Positions 8,625 to 17,201 of a stretch of DNA of 33,365 nucleotides are shown here, piece by piece (position 1 is the stretch's first letter; each line of letters begins with the position of its first letter). Made by a program: the position numbers and the translations under genes. The DNA is from Pseudomonas sp. AL03 (GTDB lineage Bacteria; Pseudomonadota; Gammaproteobacteria; Pseudomonadales; Pseudomonadaceae): positions 1-33,365 of the forward strand of contig NZ_JASBRE010000043.1 of assembly GCF_029960815.1 (NCBI RefSeq), read 5' to 3'. A model generated the notes under the pieces. The model saw only the letters and a program-made list of their open reading frames with translations. It searched no databases and was not told the origin of the DNA.

Positions 8625-8948
8625 GGTTTGGATCCATCCAAGTGTCGGTGTGACAGATTACTTTTTGCGGGTGATGGATAGAAGCGTGGGATCAACTTCC
8701 TTTTCTGTTTCGCGCTGCTCATGTCCATTTTTTGCGACCAACGGCGAGAATGACCCGTCATTCCCGCTGGTTCGAATCGATATCCGTCTAGTCCGGTAGT
8801 TTCAGCTTGCCCATTGAGTGTTGTTCATAGACATAGCAGCGCACTACAAACAATTGCTTACAAAATCGAAAATCATTAAACCCGATTTTGTACTAGCGAA
8901 TGTTAACTTGAGCGCTTTATCGGGCCATGAGATGCCAAAGCCTTAATT
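8625..8948. promoter_or_regulatory. Intergenic region with two inverted repeats upstream of the sialidase-like operon
   Basis: No gene is seen in these 324 bp, which separate the divergent GNAT and sialidase-like genes. They contain a palindrome GAATGAC-CC-GTCATTC (8748-8763) and a perfect 10-bp inverted repeat TACAAAATCG-N14-CGATTTTGTA (8859-8892). The second lies 57 bp before the first gene of the operon, in AT-rich DNA. It is a credible binding site for a dimeric regulator. No matching consensus came to mind. Confidence 0.5.
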
Positions 8949-10247
8949 ATGCGCATCAAACTTCCCAGCATTCCTGCCCTCGGTGCATACCTTGCACTTT
9001 CCTGCCTGTTTGCGGCCGCGTGGTTCGTCAATCCGTCCAATACGCACTCTTCCTTTGCCCTGATCAGTCCAGTGATGGCAGTGGCCGGCCAAGTGGCCAA
9101 GCCCATCTATACCAGCCGTTTCGCCTCGTCCGGGCTGGTGGATTTCGTGCATTCCTCGGCGGTCACCGCCTTGCCCGACGGCAGCCTGATGACGGTCTGG
9201 TTCGCCGGCTCCCGCGAAGGCGCAGCCGATGTGCAGGTGCGCTCCGCCCGTTACGACTCGAAAACCGGCGAATGGGGGGCTGAACAGGTATTGGCGACTC
9301 GGGATTCGACCCAACAGGGCACTCGAAAATACATTCGCAAACTGGGCAATCCGGTGGTTGCACTCGCGCCGGATAATCGCCTGTGGTTGTTCTACGTGTC
9401 CGTGTCCATGGGTGGCTGGGCCGGTAGCGCGGTGAATGTGATGGTTTCAGACGACTTTGGTGAACATTGGTCCGCTCCTCGTCAGTTGATCACTTCACCC
9501 TTTCTGAACATCAGCACCCTGGTCCGGTCGGCACCGGTGTTTCATGCCGACGGCTCCATCGGGTTACCGGTCTACCACGAGTTTCTGGGCAAGTTTGCCG
9601 AGTACCTCTACTTGAGCGCAGACGGCGATGTGATCGACAAATTCCGCATCAGCTATGGCAAGAATTCATTGCAACCCGCGGTGGTTCCTCTGGACGGGCA
9701 GCGCGGCATCGCCTTGCTGCGCTATGCCGGCAACACCCACCACCGTGTTCTGGCGACCCGCACTGAAGATGCCGGACAAACCTGGAGTGAGCCCTATCCG
9801 CTCGACCCTTCGAACCCCAATTCCTCGCTGGCAGCCGTCGCAACGCCCGAACATGGGTTGCTGGTAGCGCTCAACGACCTGCAGGAGGGGCGCTTCAAGC
9901 TGAGTCTGTATGGGACCGACGCAAAAATGGACGATTGGCGCTCGTTGCGGGACCTGGACAAGTCACCTGATCCAGAGGGCGCTCCGTTTTCACCCGAGGC
10001 CTACAAGGAAATCATCGGTAAAGAGTTCCGCGGTTCCAGTGGTGCGCTTCGCCAACCACTGGAGGCGCAGTTCCTGGATAACCTCGACACCCGTGTCTGT
10101 AAAAGCCAAGGGTGTGAATTCGAATATGAATACCCTTACTTCATCCGCAGTCCCGACGGTATGTATCACTTGGTTTATTCCTGGAACAACACCTTCATCA
10201 AGCACGTCACCTTCAACGATGCCTGGCTCAACGAGCGTCTCAAATGA
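8949..10247 (+). CDS. Exported sialidase-like (BNR repeat, beta-propeller) protein
   Basis: 432 residues. An N-terminal hydrophobic signal or anchor (about 10-28) is followed by a six-bladed sialidase-type propeller (about 50-410) of the BNR_2 kind, with LPDGSLMTVWFAGSREG and two Asp-box variants: SDDFGEHW and TEDAGQTW. The classical sialidase FRIP motif is not seen, so sialic acid itself need not be the substrate. It may be a hydrolase or a glycan-binding protein in the periplasm. The stop codon overlaps the start of the next gene (ATGA at 10244-10247). It is the first gene of a three-gene operon ending with an LTA-synthase-like enzyme, which points to a surface-glycan or headgroup role. Confidence 0.8.
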   Translation: MRIKLPSIPALGAYLALSCLFAAAWFVNPSNTHSSFALISPVMAVAGQVAKPIYTSRFASSGLVDFVHSSAVTALPDGSLMTVWFAGSREGAADVQVRSARYDSKTGEWGAEQVLATRDSTQQGTRKYIRKLGNPVVALAPDNRLWLFYVSVSMGGWAGSAVNVMVSDDFGEHWSAPRQLITSPFLNISTLVRSAPVFHADGSIGLPVYHEFLGKFAEYLYLSADGDVIDKFRISYGKNSLQPAVVPLDGQRGIALLRYAGNTHHRVLATRTEDAGQTWSEPYPLDPSNPNSSLAAVATPEHGLLVALNDLQEGRFKLSLYGTDAKMDDWRSLRDLDKSPDPEGAPFSPEAYKEIIGKEFRGSSGALRQPLEAQFLDNLDTRVCKSQGCEFEYEYPYFIRSPDGMYHLVYSWNNTFIKHVTFNDAWLNERLK

Positions 10248-10858
10248 TCAGCCTGTGGCAAGCCCATGCCAGCTTCGCAATGATCATCTTCCTGGTGCTG
10301 CCTGCTTTCGGCTTGCCCAGGACCTCGCGGATCGCACTGTTGGCCGCGTTGTTGGCCGCCAGTTTCATACCGCTGGGCGGGTTGTCGCTGGCCGCGTACC
10401 TGCGCAGCTACATTGATGACCTGGCGATCACCTCCATGGTGTTCATGGCGTGGGGCTGCTTGCGTCGGCTGGACCTCCTGCCACCTGCGCGGGGTAAAAC
10501 CAGCGTATTGATCCTCTTCGCCGCGATGGCCCTGGTGCTGTACCCGGCAACCCTGGGCATGAGTGATCTGGACCCTTATCGGTTTGGCTACAGCCCGCGC
10601 CCCCTGTTGATTTTCATCGCCGCGCTCACACTGGGCCTGTTTTACCTGCGCAACGGCCTGGCCGTCGTAATGCTGGCCAGCGCGACCCTGGCGTTCATCG
10701 CCGGGATAAAACCTTCGCAAAACTATTGGGATTACCTGATTGATCCGCTGCTGGGTCTGTATTGCTGCGTGGCATTGCTGATGCTTGCCATGCGCTGGGC
10801 GTATCGCCGGGCAATCGAGCGGCGCGGTGCAATGGGCGACGTACCCAAATCCGTTTGA
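10244..10858 (+). CDS. Polytopic inner-membrane protein of unknown function
   Basis: 204 residues with about six predicted membrane helices (around 10-25, 28-50, 58-72, 85-103, 120-150 and 160-185) and a basic C-terminal tail (RWAYRRAIERRGA). I do not recognise the family. The start overlaps the upstream stop in an ATGA arrangement, so translation is probably coupled to the sialidase-like gene. The third gene follows 32 bp later. From position alone it could serve as a membrane partner, channel or lipid-carrier flippase for the other two products; this is inference. Confidence 0.7.
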   Translation: MISLWQAHASFAMIIFLVLPAFGLPRTSRIALLAALLAASFIPLGGLSLAAYLRSYIDDLAITSMVFMAWGCLRRLDLLPPARGKTSVLILFAAMALVLYPATLGMSDLDPYRFGYSPRPLLIFIAALTLGLFYLRNGLAVVMLASATLAFIAGIKPSQNYWDYLIDPLLGLYCCVALLMLAMRWAYRRAIERRGAMGDVPKSV

Positions 10859-10890
10859 GATTTAACGACTTTATTAACAGGGGAACATGG

Positions 10891-12927
10891 ATGGGTTGGC
10901 TGCAATCGAGACGTTTGCATTACTGGCTGGGCGCGACAGCGATTACGTTTGCGCTGTTTGCACTGCTCAGGGTGGTGTTCTTCTTCGGCTTTTCCGGTTT
11001 CGACGCCAACGCCCTGATCGGCGGAAATGCTGTCCCGGAAACCTTGGGGATCGGCTTTCGCTTCGATCTGCGCCTGGCCATCCTGGTGATGTTGCCGTTG
11101 GCGTTGCTGGCCTGGATTCCTCGTTGGAACCTGATCGGCAGCCGCCTGCTTCGCCGGATCGCACGCGTGTATCTGCTCGTTGCCCTGAGCGTCCTGCTGC
11201 TGATTTACATCATCGACTTTGGCCATTACGCCTACCTGGGCGTGCGAATCAACGCCACCGTGCTGCGCTTCATCGAGGATGCGCAAATATCCCGCGATAT
11301 GGTCTGGCAGACTTACCCGGTTATCTGGATTTCACTGGGTTGGCTGGCAACGGTCGCGCTGGTGACACGGGCTCTGGTGCGTCTGGAGCGCGTAACGCTG
11401 GACCGCCCGCGCAAAGCCATTCACCCGCTCTCTGCGACATGGGGCGGCGCGTTGATGGTCGTGGTGGTGCTGCTGGGCATTTTAGGTCGCGTTGAAAACA
11501 TGAACCTTGAAAACCCGGTCCCGTTGCGCTGGAGCGATGCGTTCTTCTCGGGCAGTAACCAGGTTGCCGCGTTGGGCCTGAACCCGGTGTTGTTCCTCTA
11601 CGACACGGTCAAAGTCGGCCAGTCACGCTATGACGAAGCGCAGGTGCGCGAACACTATCCGGTGATGGCCAACTACCTGGGGGTGGACAAGCCCGACCGG
11701 CAAACCCTTGATTTCGTACGTCACCAGGCGCCACAACCTTACAAAATACCGGGCTCCCGGCCGCCGAACGTGATGTTCGTCATGCTTGAATCGCTGGGCA
11801 CCAGCGCCGTCGGAGCCTACGGCAACCCGATCAATCCGACGCCCAATATTGATCGCCTGGCCACGCAAAGCTGGTTCTTCGAGCACTTTTATGTGCCGGT
11901 GACAGGGACCGCAAAAACTGTCTGGGCCAGCATCAGCGGGGTGCCTGACGTCACCCGCCAGGAAACCGCGACGCGTAATCCGCTGATCACCAAGCAAAAC
12001 ACACTGATCAACGCCTTCACCGATTACGAGAAGATCTACACCATCGGCGGCAACTCCGGTTGGGCCAACATGAATGCCTTGATTCGGCAAAGCATCGACG
12101 GCGTTCGTTTGTTCGAAGAACGGGACTGGAAATCTCCGGTGGTGGATGTCTGGGGAATTTCAGACTTGGATCTGTTCAAGGAAACCGACCAGATCCTGCA
12201 AGCGCTGCCCAAGGACAAACCGTTCTTTGCGTATGTACAGACGGCTGGCAATCACCGTCCTTTCACAATTCCCAAGAGCAACGATGGATTCGAGGTCAAG
12301 CACCCTACCCTGGCGGAAGTCCAGGCCGCAGGGTCGCGCAGTGTCGAGCAGTACAACGCCGTGCGCTTGCTGGACTTCAATCTCGGACGCTTGATGGAAA
12401 TCGCCAAAGCGGGCGGCTACTACGAAAACACCATTTTCGTGCTGTTTGGCGACCATAACACCCGTATCGCCCAGATCCCTTTCCTGGCACCGGCCTACGA
12501 GCAACTGGGCCTGGAAAGCAACGCGGTGCCGATGATCATCCACGCGCCGGGCTTGCTCGGGACGCGCAAGGTCAAAGAAGCGGTCGGCCTGGTGGACTTG
12601 CTGCCGACCGTGGCGGGCATGGCCGGCCTTGAGTTTCGCAACAGCGGCATGGGCCGTGATATCCAGCAGCCAGCGCCCGAGGGTGAGCGTGTGGTACCGC
12701 TGGTATTACGTGAGGGCACGTTCCCGCTGATTGCCGGCGTTACTCAACACTACATGGTGCAGATGGAGCACGACGGCAGCTCGCCAACTCTCCATGACCT
12801 GGCCTCACCGACGCCACTGGACAACGTCGCCGAGAAAAACCCTGAAGAGTTCAAACGCCTGTCACAGCTGACCCGCGCCATGCATGAAACCTCAAGGTTG
12901 ATGCTGTACCAGAACGTGCGAAAGTAA
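10891..12927 (+). CDS. LTA-synthase-like / phosphoglycerol-transferase-like membrane sulfatase
   Basis: 678 residues. Five membrane helices fill about 1-215 and an alkaline-phosphatase/sulfatase-fold periplasmic domain fills about 285-670. Metal and catalytic positions are present: Glu300 in MLESLG, the presumed nucleophile Thr343 in GTAKTVW, the His of GNHRPF and Asp521-His522 in FGDHNTR. This is the layout of LtaS and OpgB, which move phosphoglycerol or related head groups from phospholipids onto glycans. ATG 10891 is preferred over earlier in-frame codons because AGGGGA lies six bases upstream and the first membrane helix then starts at once. It is the last gene of the operon; a GC hairpin follows. 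Confidence 0.85.
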   Translation: MGWLQSRRLHYWLGATAITFALFALLRVVFFFGFSGFDANALIGGNAVPETLGIGFRFDLRLAILVMLPLALLAWIPRWNLIGSRLLRRIARVYLLVALSVLLLIYIIDFGHYAYLGVRINATVLRFIEDAQISRDMVWQTYPVIWISLGWLATVALVTRALVRLERVTLDRPRKAIHPLSATWGGALMVVVVLLGILGRVENMNLENPVPLRWSDAFFSGSNQVAALGLNPVLFLYDTVKVGQSRYDEAQVREHYPVMANYLGVDKPDRQTLDFVRHQAPQPYKIPGSRPPNVMFVMLESLGTSAVGAYGNPINPTPNIDRLATQSWFFEHFYVPVTGTAKTVWASISGVPDVTRQETATRNPLITKQNTLINAFTDYEKIYTIGGNSGWANMNALIRQSIDGVRLFEERDWKSPVVDVWGISDLDLFKETDQILQALPKDKPFFAYVQTAGNHRPFTIPKSNDGFEVKHPTLAEVQAAGSRSVEQYNAVRLLDFNLGRLMEIAKAGGYYENTIFVLFGDHNTRIAQIPFLAPAYEQLGLESNAVPMIIHAPGLLGTRKVKEAVGLVDLLPTVAGMAGLEFRNSGMGRDIQQPAPEGERVVPLVLREGTFPLIAGVTQHYMVQMEHDGSSPTLHDLASPTPLDNVAEKNPEEFKRLSQLTRAMHETSRLMLYQNVRK

Positions 12928-12937
12928 CGGCTTCCCC

Positions 12938-12962
12938 CGCGTCTATGCTGCAAATAGACGCG
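12938..12962 (+). terminator. Hairpin after the sialidase-like/LTA-synthase-like operon
   Basis: CGCGTCTAT (12938-12946), a 7-base loop, then ATAGACGCG (12954-12962), a perfect 9-bp stem ten bases after the stop codon. It is followed by a run of eight C instead of T, so it may be a Rho-linked or RNA-stabilising hairpin rather than a classical intrinsic terminator. Confidence 0.5.
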
Positions 12963-13304
12963 CCCCCCCCAGATGCCGGTAAAAGACTCTGCCTATCGCG
13001 ACCCAATACTCCACCTATTAGCTGACTTCCCAACTGGGGTCTAACCTTACTCGAGCGCTGGCACCCTAGCCGGCCGGTCAAGAGCTGATAAGGAGATAGG
13101 AATGGGTCAGAAGCCTGACTAAACCTGCCGTAGGCCACCGTGCAGGCAACTCGATTGCCACTGTTCAGAATTCCCGTGTGATCAAAACAATCAGTTGATC
13201 AAACTGCTGGCCCTGCAGCCTGTGTCATTGGTTTCGCTCGTTGCTATTTAAACGCCCACGCTGGGCCGGATAGCCGGATGAACACGACCAAAGGTAGCTC
13301 ACAC
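12963..13304. promoter_or_regulatory. Intergenic region upstream of katG
   Basis: No gene supported. Two copies of the palindrome TGATCA (13179-13184 and 13196-13201) lie 17 bp apart, about 105-125 bp before the katG start, and could be an operator. A good Shine-Dalgarno (AAGGAG, 13090-13095) precedes a six-codon ORF at 13102-13122. An OxyR site could be expected before katG, but I cannot identify one by eye. Confidence 0.35.
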
Positions 13305-15560
13305 ATGGCAAATGAATCGAAATGCCCGTTCAATCACGCCGCTGGCGGTGGCACGACGAACCGCGACTGGTGGCCGAACCAACTGAATCTGAAGATACTC
13401 CATCAGCACTCGTCCCTGTCCGATCCCATGGACGAGGATTTCAACTACACCGAAGCCTTCAAAACCCTGGACTTTGAAGCGGTCAAAAGAGACCTGACGG
13501 CGTTGATGACCGATTCGCAAGACTGGTGGCCGGCGGACTTCGGTCACTACGGGCCGCTCTTCATTCGCATGGCCTGGCACGCCGCCGGTACCTACCGCAC
13601 CGGTGACGGCCGTGGTGGCGCCGGTTCCGGCCAGCAGCGCTTTGCGCCGCTCAACAGTTGGCCGGACAACGTCAGCCTCGACAAGGCGCGCCGGCTGCTC
13701 TGGCCGATCAAACAAAAATATGGCCGTAACATCTCCTGGGCTGACCTGATCGTCCTCACCGGCAACGTCGCGCTGGAGTCCATGGGCTTCAAGACCTTTG
13801 GCTATTCCGGCGGTCGTCCGGACGTCTGGGAACCGGATGAGGATGTTTACTGGGGCTCGGAAAACAAGTGGCTGGGTGGCGACACCCGCTATGGCAAAGA
13901 AAATGAGCCCATGCAAGAGCCCGGCGAAGGCCCACTCGTTGCTGAGCCTGGAGAAAATGAGGAGAGCCGTACCGAGCAAGGGCGCAACCTGGAAAACCCG
14001 CTTGCTGCGGTGCAAATGGGCCTGATCTATGTGAACCCTGAAGGCCCGGAAGGCAACCCGGACCCGGTTGCCGCCGGGAAAGACATCCGCGAGACCTTCG
14101 CACGCATGGCGATGAATGACGAAGAAACCGTGGCACTGATTGCCGGCGGCCACGCCTTCGGCAAGACCCACGGCGCCGGACCTGCCGACAATGTCGGCGC
14201 CGAGCCCGAAGCCGCAGGCCTGGAACAACAAGGATTTGGCTGGAAGAACAGCTTCGGCACCGGCAAAGGGCCGGACACCATCACCAGCGGCCTGGAAGTC
14301 ACCTGGACCACCACGCCCACCCGGTGGAGCAACAACTATCTGGAGAACCTGTTCGGCTTCGAGTGGGAACTGAGCAAAAGCCCCGCGGGTGCGAATCAGT
14401 GGATAGCGAAAAACGGCGCCGGTGCCGGCATCATTCCAGACGCTCACGACCCTTCCAAGCGTCGTAATCCGACCATGCTGACCACGGACCTGTCGCTGCG
14501 ATTCGACCCGATCTATGAACCGATTTCGCGGCGTTTCCTGGAAAATCCGGACCAATTGGCCGACGCATTCGCCCGCGCCTGGTTCAAGCTGATCCACCGA
14601 GACATGGGCCCCCTCTCCCGCTACCTCGGCCCGGAAATGCCGAGCGAAGAACTGCTGTGGCAAGACCCGATTCCAGCGGTCGACCATGCCCTGGTCAACG
14701 ACAGTGACGTGGCCGCACTCAAGAGCAAATTGCTTGCTTCTGGCCTGTCGGTCTCGCAGCTTGTATCAACTGCCTGGGCGGCGGCTTCCACCTTCCGTGG
14801 CTCCGACAAACGCGGCGGTGCCAACGGTGGGCGTTTGCGTCTGGCCCCGCAAAAGTTCTGGCAGGCCAACCAGCCTGAGCAACTGGCGAACGTGCTGGCG
14901 AAACTCGAGAGCATTCAGAGCGAGTTCAACAATAGCGGCAAGAAGATCTCGCTGGCAGACCTGATCGTGCTGGCTGGTAATGCTGGCGTTGAACAGGCGG
15001 CAAAAAATGCCGGCCACAGCGTGACGGTTGCGTTCACACCGGGACGGATGGACGCCTCCCAGGAACAGACGGATGTGGAGTCGTTCGGCTTCCTCGAACC
15101 CATCGCCGATGGCTTCCGTAACTACCTCAAAGGCAGATACAGCGTACCGGCCGAGCAGCTGTTGATCGACAAGGCGCAACTGCTGACACTCACCGCGCCA
15201 GAAATGACCGCGCTCATTGGCGGCATGCGCGTGCTGAACACCAACGTCGGGCAAACCAGACACGGTGTGTTCACGCTGCAGCCGGAAGCGTTGACCAACG
15301 ACTTCTTCAAGAACCTGCTGGATATGAGCGTGGAATGGAAACCGGTCTCGGAGGCTAATGAGGCGTTCGAAGGGCGCGATCGCAAAACCGGCGAAGTGAA
15401 GTGGACAGGCACCCGTGTCGACCTCGTCTTCGGCTCACATGCGCAGTTGCGAGCGTTGGCTGAAGTCTATGCAACCGCTGATGCGAAGGAAAAGTTTGTT
15501 AAAGACTTCGTGGCTGCCTGGACCAAGGTGATGAACCTGGATCGCTTCGATCTTAAGTAA
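13305..15560 (+). CDS. katG: Catalase-peroxidase KatG
   Basis: 751 residues, the normal length for a two-domain bacterial KatG. It breaks down hydrogen peroxide by catalase and peroxidase activity with one haem in the N-terminal domain. The distal Arg88-Trp91-His92 (RMAWH), the proximal His283 (GGHAFGKTHG), and the residues of the Met-Tyr-Trp adduct (Trp91, Tyr242 in LIYVNPEG, Met268 in RMAMNDEE) are all present. The second, haem-free domain occupies about 430-751. ATG 13305 (MANESKCPF) is preferred because it matches the usual family start and has AAAGG upstream; the in-frame ATG 13278 would add nine residues. It is monocistronic, with a strong terminator behind it. Confidence 0.96.
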   Translation: MANESKCPFNHAAGGGTTNRDWWPNQLNLKILHQHSSLSDPMDEDFNYTEAFKTLDFEAVKRDLTALMTDSQDWWPADFGHYGPLFIRMAWHAAGTYRTGDGRGGAGSGQQRFAPLNSWPDNVSLDKARRLLWPIKQKYGRNISWADLIVLTGNVALESMGFKTFGYSGGRPDVWEPDEDVYWGSENKWLGGDTRYGKENEPMQEPGEGPLVAEPGENEESRTEQGRNLENPLAAVQMGLIYVNPEGPEGNPDPVAAGKDIRETFARMAMNDEETVALIAGGHAFGKTHGAGPADNVGAEPEAAGLEQQGFGWKNSFGTGKGPDTITSGLEVTWTTTPTRWSNNYLENLFGFEWELSKSPAGANQWIAKNGAGAGIIPDAHDPSKRRNPTMLTTDLSLRFDPIYEPISRRFLENPDQLADAFARAWFKLIHRDMGPLSRYLGPEMPSEELLWQDPIPAVDHALVNDSDVAALKSKLLASGLSVSQLVSTAWAAASTFRGSDKRGGANGGRLRLAPQKFWQANQPEQLANVLAKLESIQSEFNNSGKKISLADLIVLAGNAGVEQAAKNAGHSVTVAFTPGRMDASQEQTDVESFGFLEPIADGFRNYLKGRYSVPAEQLLIDKAQLLTLTAPEMTALIGGMRVLNTNVGQTRHGVFTLQPEALTNDFFKNLLDMSVEWKPVSEANEAFEGRDRKTGEVKWTGTRVDLVFGSHAQLRALAEVYATADAKEKFVKDFVAAWTKVMNLDRFDLK

Positions 15561-15583
15561 CGCGAGCGGTAGTGCTGAAACTG

Positions 15584-15617
15584 CAACGCCTCCCAATGGG
15601 GAGGTGTTGTGCTTTTT
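15584..15617 (+). terminator. Intrinsic terminator of katG
   Basis: CAACGCCTCCC (15584-15594), loop AATG, then GGGAGGTGTTG (15599-15609), an 11-bp stem with one G-T pair, followed by TGC and five T. It starts 24 bp after the katG stop. Confidence 0.85.
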
Positions 15618-15635
15618 GCTGATTGGAGGAAGTGA

Positions 15636-15719
15636 CTAAACGGGAGAAATCGTGGCAAGGGCACCGATCAAAATGGTCAACACCAGAAATCCACCCAGGA
15701 AAATTGCCATCTTGCCCAT
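15636..15719 (-). CDS. 27-residue single-helix membrane peptide
   Basis: A very short gene coding for 27 residues that begin MGKMAIFLGG and end ALATISPV, nearly all of it one hydrophobic helix. Support comes from a perfect Shine-Dalgarno AGGAGG four bases before the ATG (15720-15729 on the complementary strand), a Lys near the start that fits an N-in helix, and a clean TAG stop. Peptides of this type are common in Pseudomonas and usually annotated as hypothetical or missed. The function is unknown; it could act as a regulator of a membrane complex. It lies between the katG terminator and the shared terminator at 15859-15896, so it has its own transcription unit. Confidence 0.65.
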   Translation of the reverse strand: MGKMAIFLGGFLVLTILIGALATISPV

Positions 15720-15858
15720 TGGGCCTCCTACGTTATGAGTTTGCAGTACAGCGGTTGCCGCAACTGCGGAGCATGCTGTCATTGTGAGCCGCCGCCTGTG
15801 TGCGTTACAGATGCAGGTAGCAAAGGAAAATACGGATCAGAACAAAACCCGCCCACGT

Positions 15859-15896
15859 AAAAGCCCGCTGACCATCACTGGTTCAGCGGGCTTTTT
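15859..15896. terminator. Bidirectional intrinsic terminator
   Basis: AAAAGCCCGCTGA (15859-15871), an 11-base loop, then TCAGCGGGCTTTTT (15883-15896): a perfect stem flanked by A and T tracts, so it works in both directions. It lies just after the GFA-family gene on the minus strand. Confidence 0.85.
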
Positions 15897-15906
15897 ACTG
15901 CGCGGC

Positions 15907-16299
15907 CTACTCCTCGAAGCGCCCCGTCACGTCACGATCGCGCTCGTATCGTCTCGTGAGCGGAAACGATGGTAACCAACACTCGCGACGGACGATCCAG
16001 CTTTCGTAGGTTGGCATCAGCTGGTCAGGGGCATCCAGGGACCCCAGGTTCACTTCGATTTCGTCGGCGGTGCGCGCGAAAATGGACGAGCCGCAGCGAG
16101 GACAGAAAAACCGCCCGGCATAGTCGCGTGTTTCACCAGTGATCGTCACCGCACTCTGAGGGAACACCGCGGAGGCGTGAAAAAGGGCCCCATGATGCTT
16201 GCGGCAGTCGAGACAGTGACAAACGCCGACCCGGTATGGGCGTCCCGAAGCCTCAATTCGGACGTCGCCGCACAGGCAACCGCCCGTGAATCGTTCCAT
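15907..16299 (-). CDS. GFA-family (glutathione-dependent formaldehyde-activating enzyme-like) zinc protein
   Basis: 130 residues with the full Cys set of the GFA (Mss4-like) zinc fold: GGCLCGDVR near residue 10, CHCLDCRK near 28-34 and CPRCGS near 90. The C-terminal SLDAPDQLMPTYESW region is also typical. Members are annotated as formaldehyde-activating, but for most no activity is proven, so a general thiol/zinc enzyme is the safe reading. ATG 16299 has GAGGAG seven bases upstream. It ends 11 bp before a strong terminator and is divergent from the methyltransferase gene. Confidence 0.85.
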   Translation of the reverse strand: MERFTGGCLCGDVRIEASGRPYRVGVCHCLDCRKHHGALFHASAVFPQSAVTITGETRDYAGRFFCPRCGSSIFARTADEIEVNLGSLDAPDQLMPTYESWIVRRECWLPSFPLTRRYERDRDVTGRFEE

Positions 16300-16480
16300 A
16301 CTGCGTCTCCTCTAAAATCAAGCGGTCGGAATGTTTGCAACGCACAGCCGGTTTTCCCGAGTGACGACCTCGCAAAGGCCATTGTCGGTGATTATGACGC
16401 AGGTAAAGCGTTACCGATAAGGTCCGATCCACCAGCACATGTCCTATCCTTCCATCCAACCCACAACTGCGGAGATCGAA

Positions 16481-17152
16481 ATGCCCGCCTCCGAATCTAC
16501 CCTCCTCCAAAGTTGGCACCACAACGCCCAATCCTGGATCGAAGCCATTCGCACCGGCACCATCGAAAGTCGCCTCAAGGTCACCGACCAGGCAATCCTG
16601 CTGGCGGTACTAAGCCGCCAGCCCGAGCGTGTGCTCGACCTGGGTTGCGGCGAGGGCTGGCTGTTGCGTGCGCTGGCTGAACGGGCCATCAAAGCGGTCG
16701 GTGTGGATGGCGATGCGACGCTGGTCGAGGCGGCGCGGGCGGCGGGCTCTTCTCAGGTGCATTTGGCAAGCTATGAAGCGTTGGTGGAGGCGAAGGTGGA
16801 CATCGGCAGCGCCTACGACCTGATCTGCGCCAACTTCGCTCTGCTGCACCAGGACATCATCCCTCTGCTCGCCGCCATGAACGCCCTGCTCGCCCCTGGC
16901 GGCGCGCTGGTAATCCAGACACTGCATCCATGGACCGCGGCGGCGGGCGACTATCAGGATGGTTGGCGGGAAGAGACCTTCGCTGGGTTCAAGGGGCAGT
17001 GGCAACCCATGCCGTGGTACTTGCGCACCTTGTCCAGTTGGCTCACTGCGCTGGACATGGCCGGTTTTCGGCTGGCCAGCCTGCAGGAGCCGCAGCACCC
17101 GCAAAGCCCTGCGCCGCAGTCGTTGCTGTTGGTGGCCGAGCAACGGGGGTGA
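16481..17152 (+). CDS. Class I SAM-dependent methyltransferase
   Basis: 223 residues. A Rossmann methyltransferase core with motif I VLDLGCGEGWLL, the acidic end of strand 2 in AVGVDGD, motif II around YDLICANFALLHQD and motif III in LLAPGGALVIQTLHP. This is the small-molecule type; homologues are called SmtA/UbiE-like, but the substrate cannot be inferred. ATG 16481 (MPASEST) is favoured because GGAG stands seven bases upstream, whereas the in-frame ATG at 16439 lacks one; the longer form would add 14 residues. It faces the GT61 gene tail to tail with 49 bp between. Confidence 0.8.
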   Translation: MPASESTLLQSWHHNAQSWIEAIRTGTIESRLKVTDQAILLAVLSRQPERVLDLGCGEGWLLRALAERAIKAVGVDGDATLVEAARAAGSSQVHLASYEALVEAKVDIGSAYDLICANFALLHQDIIPLLAAMNALLAPGGALVIQTLHPWTAAAGDYQDGWREETFAGFKGQWQPMPWYLRTLSSWLTALDMAGFRLASLQEPQHPQSPAPQSLLLVAEQRG

Positions 17153-17201
17153 GCCCCACACCCGGTTATTCACGCCCCTGGCCGACTTTTCTAGGCGGCC
17201 G

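Noticed and set aside
13102..13122. Six-codon ORF with AAGGAG ribosome binding site upstream of katG
   Set aside because: Too short to support as a leader peptide; no attenuator-like hairpin follows it.
13299..14687. 462-codon open frame on the minus strand across katG
   Set aside because: It lies entirely antisense to katG, is a codon-bias shadow of GC-rich DNA, shows no domain and has no ribosome binding site.
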